NCBI GenBank assembly: GCA_944384235.1
Contig: CALWSP010000022.1
Coordinates: forward strand, 124,001-188,000
Length of the DNA: 64,000 nucleotides
Source of the DNA: an uncultured Clostridia bacterium
GTDB lineage: Bacteria; Bacillota; Clostridia; Lachnospirales; CAG-274
Reading direction: 5' to 3'
Shown here one piece after another: positions 35,015 through 44,626 of the stretch; the first letter of the stretch is position 1; each line of letters begins with the position of its first letter. Position numbers and translations under genes: made by a program. Below the pieces are notes generated by a model, which ran no database searches, was not told the DNA's origin, and saw only the letters and a list, made by a program, of their open reading frames with translations.

Positions 35015-36073
35015 CTATAATTTTAATATTTCTTCTACTAGTGCATCTAATAACTCTGCTTCTGGTAACTTTTTAACTATTTCACCTTTTTTAAATATTA
35101 AACCATAGCCGTTTCCGCCTGCAATACCAATGTCAGCCTCTCTAGCCTCACCAGGTCCATTAACAGCACAACCCATAACAGCCACTTTAATATTTTTGTC
35201 AATGTCCTTACATCTTTGTTCAACCTTTTGAGCAAGTCCTATTAAATCAATAGATGTTCTGCCACAAGTTGGGCAAGAAACAAACTCCACTCCGCCTTTT
35301 CTAAGGCCTAAATCCTTTAAAATTTCTTTTGCAACCTTAACCTCATCAACACAATCCCCAGTTAGAGAAACTCTAACTGTATCACCTATACCCATAGCCA
35401 AAATTGCACCAATACCAACAGCTGATTTTATAGTGCCAGACCAAAGCGTTCCAGCCTCTGTAATACCTAAATGTATAGGATAATCAACTTCTTTTGACAA
35501 TAAAGAATATGTTTCAAGAGAAAAAGGAACATTAGATGCTTTAATAGAAACAACAATGTCATAAAATTCAAATTTTTCTAAAATCCTAATATGTCTTAAA
35601 GCACTTTCAACTAAACCTTGAGGAGTTACCTCTCCATATTTTTCTAAAATATCCTTTTCAAGAGAACCAGAGTTAACCCCAATTCTAATTGGAATTTTCT
35701 TTTCTTTAGCAGCTTCAACCACTGCCTTTATTCTGTCCTCTCCACCAATGTTACCAGGGTTAATTCTTAATTTATCTACTCCATTTTCAATAGCCTTTAA
35801 AGCCAATCTGTAATCAAAATGAATATCTGCAACTAAAGGTATATGAATTCTACTTTTTATTTCTTTAATAGCCTCAGCTGCCTCCATATCAGGAACAGCA
35901 ACTCTAATAATTTCACAACCAACCTTTTCAAGCTCTAAAATTTGCTTAACAGTGCTTTCCACATCTGATGTTTTAGTGTTGCACATAGATTGAATCGCAA
36001 CACGATTATCTCCGCCAATAAGCACATCACCAATTTTAACAACTCTAGTTTTCTTTCTCTTTATAAAATCCAT
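35015..36073 (-). CDS. ispG: (E)-4-hydroxy-3-methylbut-2-enyl-diphosphate synthase (IspG/GcpE)
   Basis: 352-aa iron-sulfur enzyme of the MEP isoprenoid pathway. The cluster cysteines are seen in SCPTCGR and [23 protein letters not shown] and the substrate loop RINPGNIG are also conserved. ATG follows GGAGG. It sits 12 nt downstream of rseP and near dxr of the same pathway. Confidence 0.97.
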   Translation of the reverse strand: MDFIKRKKTRVVKIGDVLIGGDNRVAIQSMCNTKTSDVESTVKQILELEKVGCEIIRVAVPDMEAAEAIKEIKSRIHIPLVADIHFDYRLALKAIENGVDKLRINPGNIGGEDRIKAVVEAAKEKKIPIRIGVNSGSLEKDILEKYGEVTPQGLVESALRHIRILEKFEFYDIVVSIKASNVPFSLETYSLLSKEVDYPIHLGITEAGTLWSGTIKSAVGIGAILAMGIGDTVRVSLTGDCVDEVKVAKEILKDLGLRKGGVEFVSCPTCGRTSIDLIGLAQKVEQRCKDIDKNIKVAVMGCAVNGPGEAREADIGIAGGNGYGLIFKKGEIVKKLPEAELLDALVEEILKL

Positions 36074-36085
36074 ACTTTAACCTCC

Positions 36086-37147
36086 TTAAAGTATTTTTAG
36101 TATGTCATTAAATGCAATATAAACACCAAGTGCCATCAGTAAAATAAACCCTATAAAATGAATATACCCTTCAACTGTTCTTGAAACTCTTTTTCTTGTA
36201 ATAATTTCCACAAGCGAAACTACAATTCTGCCTCCGTCAAGTGCAGGTAATGGCAATAAATTTAACACACCTAAGTTAGCACTTAAAAGAACTGTTAAAT
36301 TAAGTAGTGAAACAAGCGTGAACCCAAAACCGTATTTCATATTTTCGCTATAAACTTGACCTACGGCAGTTGTTACACCTATTGGACCAGATAATTCGTT
36401 TATTGCAATTTTGCTAGTAAATAACCTTACAAAACTTATAACAGTAATTTTAGTAATTGAAACAACTGAATAATATCCATATGTTATATAATCAATAAAA
36501 TTTCCTTTTTCAACACCACTGTAATCAAGGTTTAAAACATTAAAATAAGGAGCTTTTACATTCATAGAAATTCCATATAAATATCGTCCATCTTTAAATT
36601 CTGGCTTAATTTTAATGTTTATTTTCTTTCCATCTCTTTTAATAACTATATCATCGTATCTGCCATCAGAATTTCTAAAAAATGAAAAATCCTGCATAAT
36701 ATTAGTCTTGTGTCCGTTTACATTTATAACCTTATCCCCCACCTCTAAACCTGCCATTTGAGCTGGAGAATTTTCAGCTATATCCATAACAACAGTTGTA
36801 GACATAGGCAAACATAAACTAACACCAATCATAATAACAAAAGCAAGAATAAAATTCATTAATGGCCCTGCAACACAAATAATGATTCTTTGAAAAGGAG
36901 TTGTGTCGTTAAATGAAATAACATCATTTCTCCCCTCAACTTCCTCCTCCATTTTACAAAATCCACCTAAAGGCAAAACCCTAAGACTATATTCAGTATC
37001 TCCTTTTTTCACTCCAAATATCTTAGGCCCCATACCCACTGCAAATTCAGTAACTAAAACATTAAACTTTTTAGCCATAATTAAATGGCCTGCTTCGTGT
37101 AATACTACAATAATTGTAAAAATTAATAAAGTTAAAATAATAGACAA
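36086..37147 (-). CDS. rseP: Site-2 zinc protease RseP/RasP
   Basis: 353-aa M50 membrane metalloprotease. Active site HEAGH (residues about 18-22) lies in the first membrane helix; a PDZ domain (about 105-190) follows; a second zinc motif NLLPLPALDGGR lies near residue 295. It cuts transmembrane substrates such as anti-sigma factors. The start is TTG with GAGGTG 6 nt upstream, abutting the dxr stop. Confidence 0.94.
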   Translation of the reverse strand: MSIILTLLIFTIIVVLHEAGHLIMAKKFNVLVTEFAVGMGPKIFGVKKGDTEYSLRVLPLGGFCKMEEEVEGRNDVISFNDTTPFQRIIICVAGPLMNFILAFVIMIGVSLCLPMSTTVVMDIAENSPAQMAGLEVGDKVINVNGHKTNIMQDFSFFRNSDGRYDDIVIKRDGKKINIKIKPEFKDGRYLYGISMNVKAPYFNVLNLDYSGVEKGNFIDYITYGYYSVVSITKITVISFVRLFTSKIAINELSGPIGVTTAVGQVYSENMKYGFGFTLVSLLNLTVLLSANLGVLNLLPLPALDGGRIVVSLVEIITRKRVSRTVEGYIHFIGFILLMALGVYIAFNDILKIL

Positions 37148-38293
37148 TTAATTCACCTCAATACTATTTGTGTATTCCCTTGCCCAAGCATCTGCCTTTA
37201 ATACATCGTCAAGAGAATACTTATACTTAACAGTATATGCACTCATCGTTTTTTCTATTAACATTGGAATATCTGTAAATTTAATTTCTCTATTTAAAAA
37301 TCTAGCTACTGCAATTTCATTTGCTCCATTTAAAACAGTTGGCATAGTTCCCCCTATTTCAATAGCTTTAAAAGCTAAATTAAGGCAAGGAAACATATCA
37401 GTTCTAGGTTTTTCAAAAGTTAGGTTGTTCATTTCAAAAAAGTTTAACTTTGGAAATGAGTTAGCTACTCTTTTAGGATATGTTAAAGCATATTGAATAG
37501 GAACTTTCATATCAGGCACACCAAGTTGTGCAATAACTGCCCCGTCTTCATATCCCACCATTGAGTGAATAATGCTTTGCGGGTGAACAACAACCTCAAT
37601 TTGTGATATATCTAAGTCAAATAACCACTTAGCCTCAATAACTTCTAAACCTTTGTTCATCAACGTTGCAGAATCAATAGTTATTTTCTTTCCCATACTC
37701 CAATTAGGGTGCTTTAAAGCATCTTCTAAAGTAACAGAAGAAATATCTTCCCAAGTTCTAAATGGCCCACCTGAAGCAGTTAAATAAATTTTGTCAATTT
37801 TGTTTCCATCATTCCCTTGTAAAGATTGAAAAATTGCAGAATGTTCGCTGTCAACTGGATACATTTTTACATTGTTTTCTTTTAATAAATTCATCACAAG
37901 CTCGCCAGAAGTAACAAGAGTTTCTTTGTTAGCAAGTGCAATGTTTTTTTTGTTTTTAATTGCTTCAACCGTTGGCAAAAGCCCTATGTTTCCAACAACA
38001 GAATTCACCACTGTGTCAGTGCCACTTGCTGTTGCAACTTCAACAAGCCCTTCCATTCCAGTTAAAACCCTAACATTTAAATCTTTAATGTTTTCTTTAA
38101 GCTCACACGCTTTTTCGCTGTCCATAACACAAACTACTTTAGGCATAAACTCTCTAATTTGCTTTTCAAAAAGTTCAATGCTTGTGTTTGTGCTCATAGC
38201 TTCAACACTAATTCCACCAATTTCTCTTAAAACCTCTAAAGTTTGAGTTCCAATAGAGCCAGTTGAACCTAATATAGAAATTTTTTCAGTCAA
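37148..38293 (-). CDS. dxr: 1-deoxy-D-xylulose 5-phosphate reductoisomerase (Dxr)
   Basis: 381-aa NADPH enzyme, second step of the MEP isoprenoid pathway. It has the Rossmann GSTGSIGTQTL, ANKETLV, VDSEHSAIFQ, TASGGPF and MNKGLEVIEA motifs. The start is TTG at 38293 (GAGGTG 6 nt upstream); the in-frame GTG at 38302 is inside that site. The gene is coupled to rseP. Confidence 0.96.
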   Translation of the reverse strand: MTEKISILGSTGSIGTQTLEVLREIGGISVEAMSTNTSIELFEKQIREFMPKVVCVMDSEKACELKENIKDLNVRVLTGMEGLVEVATASGTDTVVNSVVGNIGLLPTVEAIKNKKNIALANKETLVTSGELVMNLLKENNVKMYPVDSEHSAIFQSLQGNDGNKIDKIYLTASGGPFRTWEDISSVTLEDALKHPNWSMGKKITIDSATLMNKGLEVIEAKWLFDLDISQIEVVVHPQSIIHSMVGYEDGAVIAQLGVPDMKVPIQYALTYPKRVANSFPKLNFFEMNNLTFEKPRTDMFPCLNLAFKAIEIGGTMPTVLNGANEIAVARFLNREIKFTDIPMLIEKTMSAYTVKYKYSLDDVLKADAWAREYTNSIEVN

Positions 38294-38305
38294 AACTATC
38301 ACCTC

Positions 38306-39100
38306 TTAAATTAACAATAACATTACATAAACAACTGGTAGTGTAAAAAGAACAGAATCAAATCTGTCTAAAACACCGCCGTGTCCAGGTAAAATCTTTC
38401 CATAATCTTTTATCCCTACATATCTTTTAATAGATGATGCTGCAAGGTCACCAAATTGAGCTAGAATAGAACCTAAAACACCAAATATCATAAATATAAT
38501 AACATATTTAAACTCTAAATCGTAAAATTTACTGCAAGCATATCCATATAAACCAGATAAAATCGCAGTTGTCACAACGCCACCTATTGCCCCTTCAACA
38601 GATTTTTTAGGGCTAAGCTCAGGTGTAAGCTTGTGCTTTCCAAAACTAACGCCAACAAAATAAGCACCAGTGTCGCTTGCAAAAGCAAAAATAAAAGGCA
38701 ACCAAATAAATAATATAGATTCCTCTCTTATATAAGCTATTAAACTAAATATAACACCTAAATAAAAAAATCCAAATAACGATATAGAAGCGTCGTTAAT
38801 GTTGTTGCTTCTGTGCTTAACAACTAAAACAAATAGCATAAGCACAGTAAATATACATAAAACAGCCTTTACATATTTAAGCTCAATACCGTTGTTTATC
38901 ATATAAAAACCATATAAAATTTCAAGCAAAAAACCTAAAATATGCACAGTTTTAATTTTTCCAGAAACAGCTCTATAAAGTTCAAACATACCAATTAGAG
39001 ATAAAATTATAATAGCAATTTGAAGTGGTAAGCCACCTGTTATAATAAAAAATAATAAAATAGGTATTGCAATTATAGAAGATATAACTCTAGTTTTCAT
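38306..39100 (-). CDS. cdsA: Phosphatidate cytidylyltransferase (CdsA)
   Basis: 264-aa polytopic enzyme making CDP-diacylglycerol for phospholipid synthesis. The C-terminal signature SxxKRYxGIKDYGKILPGHGGVLDRFDS is present. Start ATG at 39100 overlaps the uppS stop by one base; an in-frame GTG directly before is an alternative. Confidence 0.95.
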   Translation of the reverse strand: MKTRVISSIIAIPILLFFIITGGLPLQIAIIILSLIGMFELYRAVSGKIKTVHILGFLLEILYGFYMINNGIELKYVKAVLCIFTVLMLFVLVVKHRSNNINDASISLFGFFYLGVIFSLIAYIREESILFIWLPFIFAFASDTGAYFVGVSFGKHKLTPELSPKKSVEGAIGGVVTTAILSGLYGYACSKFYDLEFKYVIIFMIFGVLGSILAQFGDLAASSIKRYVGIKDYGKILPGHGGVLDRFDSVLFTLPVVYVMLLLI

Positions 39101-39822
39101 CACTTAACAACCTCGTTTCTTCCGCCAAACCTTCTATCCCTTTTCATATAGCTATTTATAGCATCTTTAAAATCGTCAATGTTAAAATCTGGCCATAATT
39201 TGTCTGTTATATAATATTCAGAATATGCACTTTGCCATAACAAAAAGTTGCTAGTTCTAAATTCACCACTAGTTCTAATAATAAGCTCTGGGTCAGGAGT
39301 TCCTGCACTATCTAAGTTTTGTGAAATCATATCTTCGTTAATATCATTAACATCAATGTTTCCGTTTTTAACTTCTTGAGCTATTTTTTTAACAGCTCTT
39401 GTAATTTCATCTCTACCACCATAGTTCATAGCAATAGTTAAGTGAATACCCTTTTTGTCTTTTGAGGCTTCTTTTAAAGCTTCAATGTCCCTTTGTAAAT
39501 CCTCGCTTAATGCGCTTAAATCCCCAACAGAATCAACCCTAAAATCACTATCAGCATATTCTCTAAAATATTTGTTAATATAATCTCTAAGTATACCCAT
39601 AATTCCGCTAACTTCTTCTTCTGCCCTTTTCCAGTTTTCAGTTGAAAAAGCATAAACTGTAATATGCTCAACACCAAGGCCCTTTGCACTATGTAAAAGG
39701 TTGTCTAAAGCTTTTGCCCCTTGTTTATGCCCTAAAACTCTAGGTAATAACCTTTTTTTTGCCCAACGACCATTGCCGTCCATAATAATTCCTATATGCT
39801 TTGGTATTTCCTTTGTAGCCAT
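39100..39822 (-). CDS. uppS: Undecaprenyl diphosphate synthase (UppS)
   Basis: 240-aa cis-prenyltransferase that builds the lipid carrier of wall synthesis. Motifs: IMDGNGRWAKKR (catalytic Asp), GHKQGAKAL, YAFSTENWKR, NYGGRDEI and the C-terminal RTSGEFRTSNFLLWQ. It lies between frr and cdsA as in many Firmicutes. Confidence 0.97.
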   Translation of the reverse strand: MATKEIPKHIGIIMDGNGRWAKKRLLPRVLGHKQGAKALDNLLHSAKGLGVEHITVYAFSTENWKRAEEEVSGIMGILRDYINKYFREYADSDFRVDSVGDLSALSEDLQRDIEALKEASKDKKGIHLTIAMNYGGRDEITRAVKKIAQEVKNGNIDVNDINEDMISQNLDSAGTPDPELIIRTSGEFRTSNFLLWQSAYSEYYITDKLWPDFNIDDFKDAINSYMKRDRRFGGRNEVVK

Positions 39823-39842
39823 TTTAAACCTCTTTCCTTATA

Positions 39843-39890
39843 AATCAAGGCTGCCTAAAATGTTTTAACACTTAGAACAGCCCTAGATTT
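39843..39890 (-). other. Imperfect hairpin between frr and uppS
   Basis: Outer AAATC/GATTT and inner GGCTG/CAGCC arms enclose a shorter CTAA/TTAG dyad. It may be an mRNA structure or attenuator before uppS. The T-run typical of terminators is missing. Confidence 0.35.
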
Positions 39891-39906
39891 TAAAAATAAA
39901 TCATAA

Positions 39907-40461
39907 TTAAATTGACATAACCTCTTTAGCTTTTGCATCAACAGCCTTGTCAACAGCTTCAATATGCTTGTCAGTTATTTTTTGAATATCATTTTCAAGA
40001 TTTTTCTTCTCATCTTCTGTAATATCGCCATTTTTCTCAAGCTTCTTAGCGTTGTCCATAGCATCTCTTCTTACATTTCTAATTGCTATTTTACAATCTT
40101 CGCCAAGCTTTTTAACATCTTTTGTAAGAGCCTTTCTTCTTTCTTCGTCAAGCTCTGGGAAAACTAATCTAATAACCTTTCCATCGCTATTTGGGTTAAT
40201 GCCAATATCAGCAGCATTAATTCCTCTTTCAATAGCCTTTAATGTACTAGCGTCAAATGGCTGAATACAAATAACTCTAGCCTCTGGAACTGAAATGTTA
40301 GCAACTTGGTTAATAGGCATATCCATTCCATAAGCCTCAACCATAACCTTGTCTAAAATATGTGTATTAGCTCTACCAGCTCTAATACCTAAAAGTTCAT
40401 TTTTTAAATTTGCTAAAGATTTCTCCATCTTTTCTTCAAACACTTTAGTATGTTCAGACAT
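39907..40461 (-). CDS. frr: Ribosome recycling factor
   Basis: 184-aa helical protein that splits post-termination ribosomes with EF-G. It has LLGIRAGRANTHIL, the PFDASTLKAIERGI block and LTKDVKKLGEDCKIAIRNVRRD. ATG at 40461 has GGAGG 8 nt upstream. It follows pyrH by 38 nt. Confidence 0.97.
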   Translation of the reverse strand: MSEHTKVFEEKMEKSLANLKNELLGIRAGRANTHILDKVMVEAYGMDMPINQVANISVPEARVICIQPFDASTLKAIERGINAADIGINPNSDGKVIRLVFPELDEERRKALTKDVKKLGEDCKIAIRNVRRDAMDNAKKLEKNGDITEDEKKNLENDIQKITDKHIEAVDKAVDAKAKEVMSI

Positions 40462-40499
40462 AATATAAACCTCCAAAAATAAATTATTTAAATTTTATA

Positions 40500-41201
40500 T
40501 TAAACAGTAACAACTGTTCCAATTTTTTCGCCATTAGCAGCCCTAACAACACTGTTTTCCTCTGCTAATCCAAAAATCACAACAGGAATTTTGTTTTCAT
40601 AACAAAGGTTAGCTGCTGCAATGTCAATAACTTTTAAATTCTTTTCAACAATATCCTTGCAAGGAATTTCGTCAAACTTAACAGCATTTGGGTTAGTAGC
40701 AGGGTCGCTGTCGTAAACGCCATCAATTGCCTTAGCAAATAATATAGCATCTGCTTCAAGCTCACAAGCTCTTAACGCAGTTACTGTGTCAGTTGAGAAA
40801 AATGGGTGGCCAATGCCAGCAGCAAAAATAATAACCTTTCCTTCTTCTAAATATTTGTTAGCTAAGTCCTTGTTAAATTCTTCTGTAACAGCCCCAATTT
40901 TAATTGGAGTCATAACAATAGCCTCAATTCCTTTTTGTCTACAACAGTCAGCAAAATAAATTGCGTTCATAACAGTTGCAAGCATACCAATTTGGTCAGC
41001 TTTAACCCTGTCCATATTAGGGTTCGCACTTCTGCCTCTCCAAAAATTACCACCACCAATAACTAAAGTGGTCTTTGTACCCATATCCATTACTTTTTTT
41101 ATTTGGTCAATAATAGAAAAAATCGTATCATTATCAAAGCTGTTGCCAGTGTTTCCAGCTAAAGCCTCTCCACTAAGTTTAAGTACAACCTTATTATACA
41201 T
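40500..41201 (-). CDS. pyrH: Uridylate kinase
   Basis: 233-aa UMP kinase of pyrimidine synthesis. Motifs: LKLSGEALAG, GGGNFWRG, DQIGMLATVMNAI and DGVYDSDP. ATG at 41201 has AGGAG 8 nt upstream. It begins this operon: rpsB and tsf, its usual upstream neighbours, are replaced by the copper genes and a terminator. Confidence 0.96.
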   Translation of the reverse strand: MYNKVVLKLSGEALAGNTGNSFDNDTIFSIIDQIKKVMDMGTKTTLVIGGGNFWRGRSANPNMDRVKADQIGMLATVMNAIYFADCCRQKGIEAIVMTPIKIGAVTEEFNKDLANKYLEEGKVIIFAAGIGHPFFSTDTVTALRACELEADAILFAKAIDGVYDSDPATNPNAVKFDEIPCKDIVEKNLKVIDIAAANLCYENKIPVVIFGLAEENSVVRAANGEKIGTVVTV

Positions 41202-41319
41202 AATTCGCACTCCTTCCAATCATTTATATTAATTGTATCATATATTTTCTTTTTTGGCTATATTAATTTATAAATTTTCTAAATTTTTTTTAATAACAAC
41301 AAATAATATTTTTTTAAAT

Positions 41320-41356
41320 AAAACAAAAAGCTAGCTCAAAATAGAGCCAGCTTTTT
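41320..41356 (-). terminator. Terminator of the csoR-copA operon
   Basis: AAAAAGCT-A-GCTC (41325-41337) pairs with GAGC-C-AGCTTTTT (41344-41356) with one mismatch, followed by a T-rich run on the minus strand. Confidence 0.78.
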
Positions 41357-41358
41357 TG

Positions 41359-41559
41359 CTATTCAATGCTTGTAACAGTGTAGCCTGCCTTTTCAATAGC
41401 AGTTTTTAAAACATCACTATCAACATCTCCAGTAATAGTTGCACATTTTTCATCTAAAGAAACCTTAACATCACCAACATTTTCAATAGCCTTTAATGTT
41501 TTTTCAACATTCGCCACACAATGTCCACACATCATACCTTCAATATTAATTTTTTTCAT
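41359..41559 (-). CDS. copZ: Probable nested CopZ-like copper chaperone from an internal start in copA
   Basis: A 66-aa HMA protein ([20 protein letters not shown] at its start) would be made from ATG 41559. A perfect GGAGG (41568-41572) lies 8 nt upstream, all in the copA reading frame. It has the length and CxxC copper site of free CopZ chaperones. E. coli copA makes a free chaperone by frameshifting; here an internal start would do the same. Seen: the site and frame. Inferred: that it is used. Confidence 0.6.
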   Translation of the reverse strand: MKKINIEGMMCGHCVANVEKTLKAIENVGDVKVSLDEKCATITGDVDSDVLKTAIEKAGYTVTSIE

Positions 41560-43794
41560 TTTAACTTCCTCCTTTAAAATAATTTCTGTATCTTCATCTT
41601 TGTTAAAATCAACTTTAAAACTTCTTAGCCTTAAAGCATTTGTAATAACACTAACCGAACTAAAACTCATTGCTGCAGCACCAATCATAGGGTTTAATAA
41701 CGGTCCACCAAAAAGATATAAAACACCGCAAGCAACTGGAATCCCAATACAATTGTAGAAAAACGCCCAAAACAGATTTTCTTTAATATTTCTAATAGTT
41801 GCTTTGCTTAATTTAATTGCAGTTAAAACATCAAATATATCATTTTTAACAAGTATAATATCAGCAGCTTCAATTGCAACATCTGTTCCATTGCCAATAG
41901 CAATTCCAACATCGCTCTGAGCTAACGCTGGTGCGTCATTAATTCCATCTCCAACCATAGCCACAACTTTTCCAACTTCTTGTAATTTTTTAACATTTTC
42001 AGCCTTATCCTCTGGCATAACCTCAGATATCACATTTTTAATGCCAACACTTTTAGCAATAGCTTCAGCTGTAATTTTGTTATCTCCACTTATCATATAC
42101 GTTTCAATACCTAGTTCATTAAGCTTTTTAATTGCAGCTCTGCTACTTTTTCTAAGTGTGTCTGCCACTGCAATAATGCCTGCAAATTTATTATCAACAG
42201 AAACATACATAACTGTTTTCCCCTGCTTTAAAAAAGTTTTAGCAATGTTTGTTGTAGCGTCTTTTATTAACTTTTCGTTTCCAACTTGCACCTTTTTTCC
42301 ATCTACTACACCCTCTATACCCATTCCAGATATAGCTTTGAAATCTTTAATGTCATCATAAAACTCTTTAACATCTCTTGTTATGGCCTCAGCTAAAGGG
42401 TGTTCTGATATTTTTTCAATAGAAGCAACTAACTTTAAAAGTTCTTCTTTACTAATTTGGTTTGTAACAACATCTGTAATTTTAGGAATACCCTCTGTTA
42501 TTGTTCCTGTCTTGTCAAACACAATAGTGTTCACTTTGTGAGTTAATTCTAAAATATTTCCACCTTTAATTAAAATACCAAGCTCAGCTCCTCGCCCTGT
42601 GCCAACCATAATAGCAGTTGGTGTTGCAAGACCTAAAGCACAAGGGCAAGCTATAACTAAAACAGATACAAATATTTTAATTGTAAATGTAAAATCTTGA
42701 CCAGATAAGAGCCATAAAACACTTGCAATAAAAGCAATTAAAATAACAACTGGCACAAAAACACCAGAAACTTTGTCAGCTAATTTAGATATAGGAGCTT
42801 TGTTGCTTTGCGCATCTTCAACTAGCCTAATAATTTTTGATAACGCTGTGTCTTTTCCAACTTTTGATGTTCTAATTTTAATATATCCATTTTTGTTTAT
42901 ACTTCCTGCAACCACATTTGAATTTACACCTTTGTCAACTGGCATACTTTCCCCAGTAAGCATAGACTCATCAACACTGCTTTTTCCCTCAATAACTACT
43001 CCATCAATAGGTATTTTCCCACCTGGTCTAACTAAAACAATGTCCCCAACAATAACATCTTCAATCTTCTTTTCTTTCTCCTCTCCATTTTCAATAACAG
43101 TGGCAGATTTTGCACCTAATGCCATTAACCTTTTTATAGCGTTTGATGTTTTGCTTTTCCCCCTGGCCTCAAGATATTTTCCAAGCATAATCAAAACAAT
43201 AATCATAGCAGCTGATTCAAAATATAAATTATGAGCCATTTCACTGTTTCCCAAATAAATTTCATAAGTAGAAAATAAACTATATAATATTGCTGCACTT
43301 GTGCCAACAGCAATTAAACTGTCCATATTAGGCGCTAAATGAAATAATGTTTTAAACCCAACTTTATAAAAATCTCTGCCAAAAAAAAGAACAGGAATTA
43401 ACAATAAAAGTTGAACTAAACTAAACATTAATGGGTTTGAATGAGGCATAATAAAATTTGGTATAGGCAAATTTAACATACTTCCCATTGAAATATAAAA
43501 TAATGGTATAGCAAAAATTGCAGATAAAATTAACTTGTTTCTTTTTTTTATTAAATCTAAGTCAATTTCTTTTTCTTTCTCGCTTTCTTCAACAACGCCA
43601 TAACCAGCTTTGTATACTGCCTCTTTTATCTTCTCTAAATTTACCCTTTTTTCATCATACTCAACTGTCATTTTTTCTGTTGCAATGTTAACATTACAAT
43701 TTAAAACACCATCAACAACTTTAACACTTCTTTCAACAGCTCTAACACAAGCGCTACAAGTCATTCCACTTATAACAACAATGTCCTTTTTCAT
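41359..43794 (-). CDS. copA: Copper-exporting P-type ATPase with N- and C-terminal HMA domains
   Basis: 811-aa P1B ATPase that pumps Cu(I) out. N-terminal metal-binding domain with GMTCSAC (Cys13, Cys16), TGES, the CPC motif in [20 protein letters not shown] and [16 protein letters not shown]. After the last membrane helices, residues 746-811 form a second HMA domain with GMMCGHC. This tail is preceded by an in-frame AAAGGAGG site 8 nt before an ATG, so it may also be made alone as a CopZ chaperone. csoR lies 10 nt upstream. Confidence 0.95.
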   Translation of the reverse strand: MKKDIVVISGMTCSACVRAVERSVKVVDGVLNCNVNIATEKMTVEYDEKRVNLEKIKEAVYKAGYGVVEESEKEKEIDLDLIKKRNKLILSAIFAIPLFYISMGSMLNLPIPNFIMPHSNPLMFSLVQLLLLIPVLFFGRDFYKVGFKTLFHLAPNMDSLIAVGTSAAILYSLFSTYEIYLGNSEMAHNLYFESAAMIIVLIMLGKYLEARGKSKTSNAIKRLMALGAKSATVIENGEEKEKKIEDVIVGDIVLVRPGGKIPIDGVVIEGKSSVDESMLTGESMPVDKGVNSNVVAGSINKNGYIKIRTSKVGKDTALSKIIRLVEDAQSNKAPISKLADKVSGVFVPVVILIAFIASVLWLLSGQDFTFTIKIFVSVLVIACPCALGLATPTAIMVGTGRGAELGILIKGGNILELTHKVNTIVFDKTGTITEGIPKITDVVTNQISKEELLKLVASIEKISEHPLAEAITRDVKEFYDDIKDFKAISGMGIEGVVDGKKVQVGNEKLIKDATTNIAKTFLKQGKTVMYVSVDNKFAGIIAVADTLRKSSRAAIKKLNELGIETYMISGDNKITAEAIAKSVGIKNVISEVMPEDKAENVKKLQEVGKVVAMVGDGINDAPALAQSDVGIAIGNGTDVAIEAADIILVKNDIFDVLTAIKLSKATIRNIKENLFWAFFYNCIGIPVACGVLYLFGGPLLNPMIGAAAMSFSSVSVITNALRLRSFKVDFNKDEDTEIILKEEVKMKKINIEGMMCGHCVANVEKTLKAIENVGDVKVSLDEKCATITGDVDSDVLKTAIEKAGYTVTSIE

Positions 43795-43804
43795 AATCTC
43801 ACCT

Positions 43805-44089
43805 CTATTTCATTAATTTTTGTATTAAAACAACTAACTCGTCAATAACTTCTTCATTATTGTTTTTAACACCATTATATACACACCCTTTAATATGTTT
43901 TGCTAAAAGTTCCTTGTTAAAGGAATTTAATGCGGCATTTACAGCTGCAACCTGAGTAATAATATCTGTGCAATAGCTGTCTTTTTCAACCATATTTTTT
44001 ATTCCTCTAATTTGTCCTTCTATACGGTTTAATCTGTTAATAAGGGCTTTATGCTCTTTTTCGTTTCTAACAGTTTTTTTCTCACTCAT
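43805..44089 (-). CDS. csoR: Copper-sensing repressor CsoR
   Basis: 94-aa helical repressor. The Cu(I) ligands Cys40, His65 and Cys69 show the Cys-x24-His-x3-Cys spacing of CsoR (in YCTDIIT and AKHIKGC). It has the family N-terminal [15 protein letters not shown]. It probably represses its own operon through the GC-flanked palindrome in the promoter at 44109-44137. Copper would release it. Confidence 0.93.
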   Translation of the reverse strand: MSEKKTVRNEKEHKALINRLNRIEGQIRGIKNMVEKDSYCTDIITQVAAVNAALNSFNKELLAKHIKGCVYNGVKNNNEEVIDELVVLIQKLMK

Positions 44090-44108
44090 ATTATCACCTC
44101 ATAAAAAC

Positions 44109-44137
44109 ATTATATACCCCTATAGGGTATTTGTCAA
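44109..44137 (-). promoter_or_regulatory. csoR-copA promoter with CsoR-type operator in the spacer
   Basis: On the minus strand TTGACA (44132-44137), 17-nt spacer, TATAAT (44109-44114). The spacer holds the near-palindrome TACCCTATAGGGGTA, which fits known CsoR operators, so the repressor would block polymerase directly. Confidence 0.85.
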
Positions 44138-44141
44138 GTAC

Positions 44142-44175
44142 AAAAAATAGCCTAGCAAAACTAGACTATTTTTTT
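44142..44175 (-). terminator. Terminator of the ktrBA-rRNA methyltransferase-comEB genes
   Basis: AAAAATAG-C-CTAG pairs with CTAG-A-CTATTTTT around a CAAAA loop; a T-run follows on the minus strand. It overlaps the comEB stop. Confidence 0.75.
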
Positions 44176-44623
44176 AATCTTTAAATAAAACAAATTCAAT
44201 GCCACTTTCTTTTAACATTTCTTTTCCCATATCATCTGGATACATTTCCTTTGTAACAATCCTTGTTATTCCAGCATTTATAATTTGTTTCGCACACATA
44301 ATACAAGGGCTTGCCGTAACATATAATGTGCCACCTTTGCAACTAACGCCATTAACAGCACATTGAGTTATAGCATTGTTTTCTGCGTGAACAGCCCTGC
44401 AAAGTTCGTGCCTTTCTCCGCTAGGAATACCTAGCTTTTCTCTTAAACATTCATTTAAATCAGAACAGTTTGCCAACCCTTTAGGTGCTCCATTGTATCC
44501 TGTTGACAAAACTTGATTGTCCTTAACAATAACAGCTCCAACCTGCCTTCTAAGACAGCTAGACCTTTTGCTAGCAAGTTCAGCCATACTCATAAAATAC
44601 TCGTCCCAACTTATTCTTTCCAT
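44174..44623 (-). CDS. comEB: dCMP deaminase-family protein (ComEB-like)
   Basis: 149-aa zinc deaminase: VHAENNAI (His and catalytic Glu) and [10 protein letters not shown] (two Cys ligands). The family converts dCMP to dUMP for thymidylate synthesis. It is linked to comE operons in Bacillus, but here comEC is 42 kb away. It lies 3 nt downstream of the methyltransferase gene. Confidence 0.92.
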   Translation of the reverse strand: MERISWDEYFMSMAELASKRSSCLRRQVGAVIVKDNQVLSTGYNGAPKGLANCSDLNECLREKLGIPSGERHELCRAVHAENNAITQCAVNGVSCKGGTLYVTASPCIMCAKQIINAGITRIVTKEMYPDDMGKEMLKESGIEFVLFKD

Positions 44624-44626
44624 ATT

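Noticed and set aside
39843..39890. Riboswitch between frr and uppS
   Set aside because: Only an imperfect hairpin is visible, with no known riboswitch core; kept only as a low-confidence structure.
42773..43234. Open frame on the plus strand opposite copA (153 codons)
   Set aside because: Antisense shadow of the P-type ATPase; no independent evidence.
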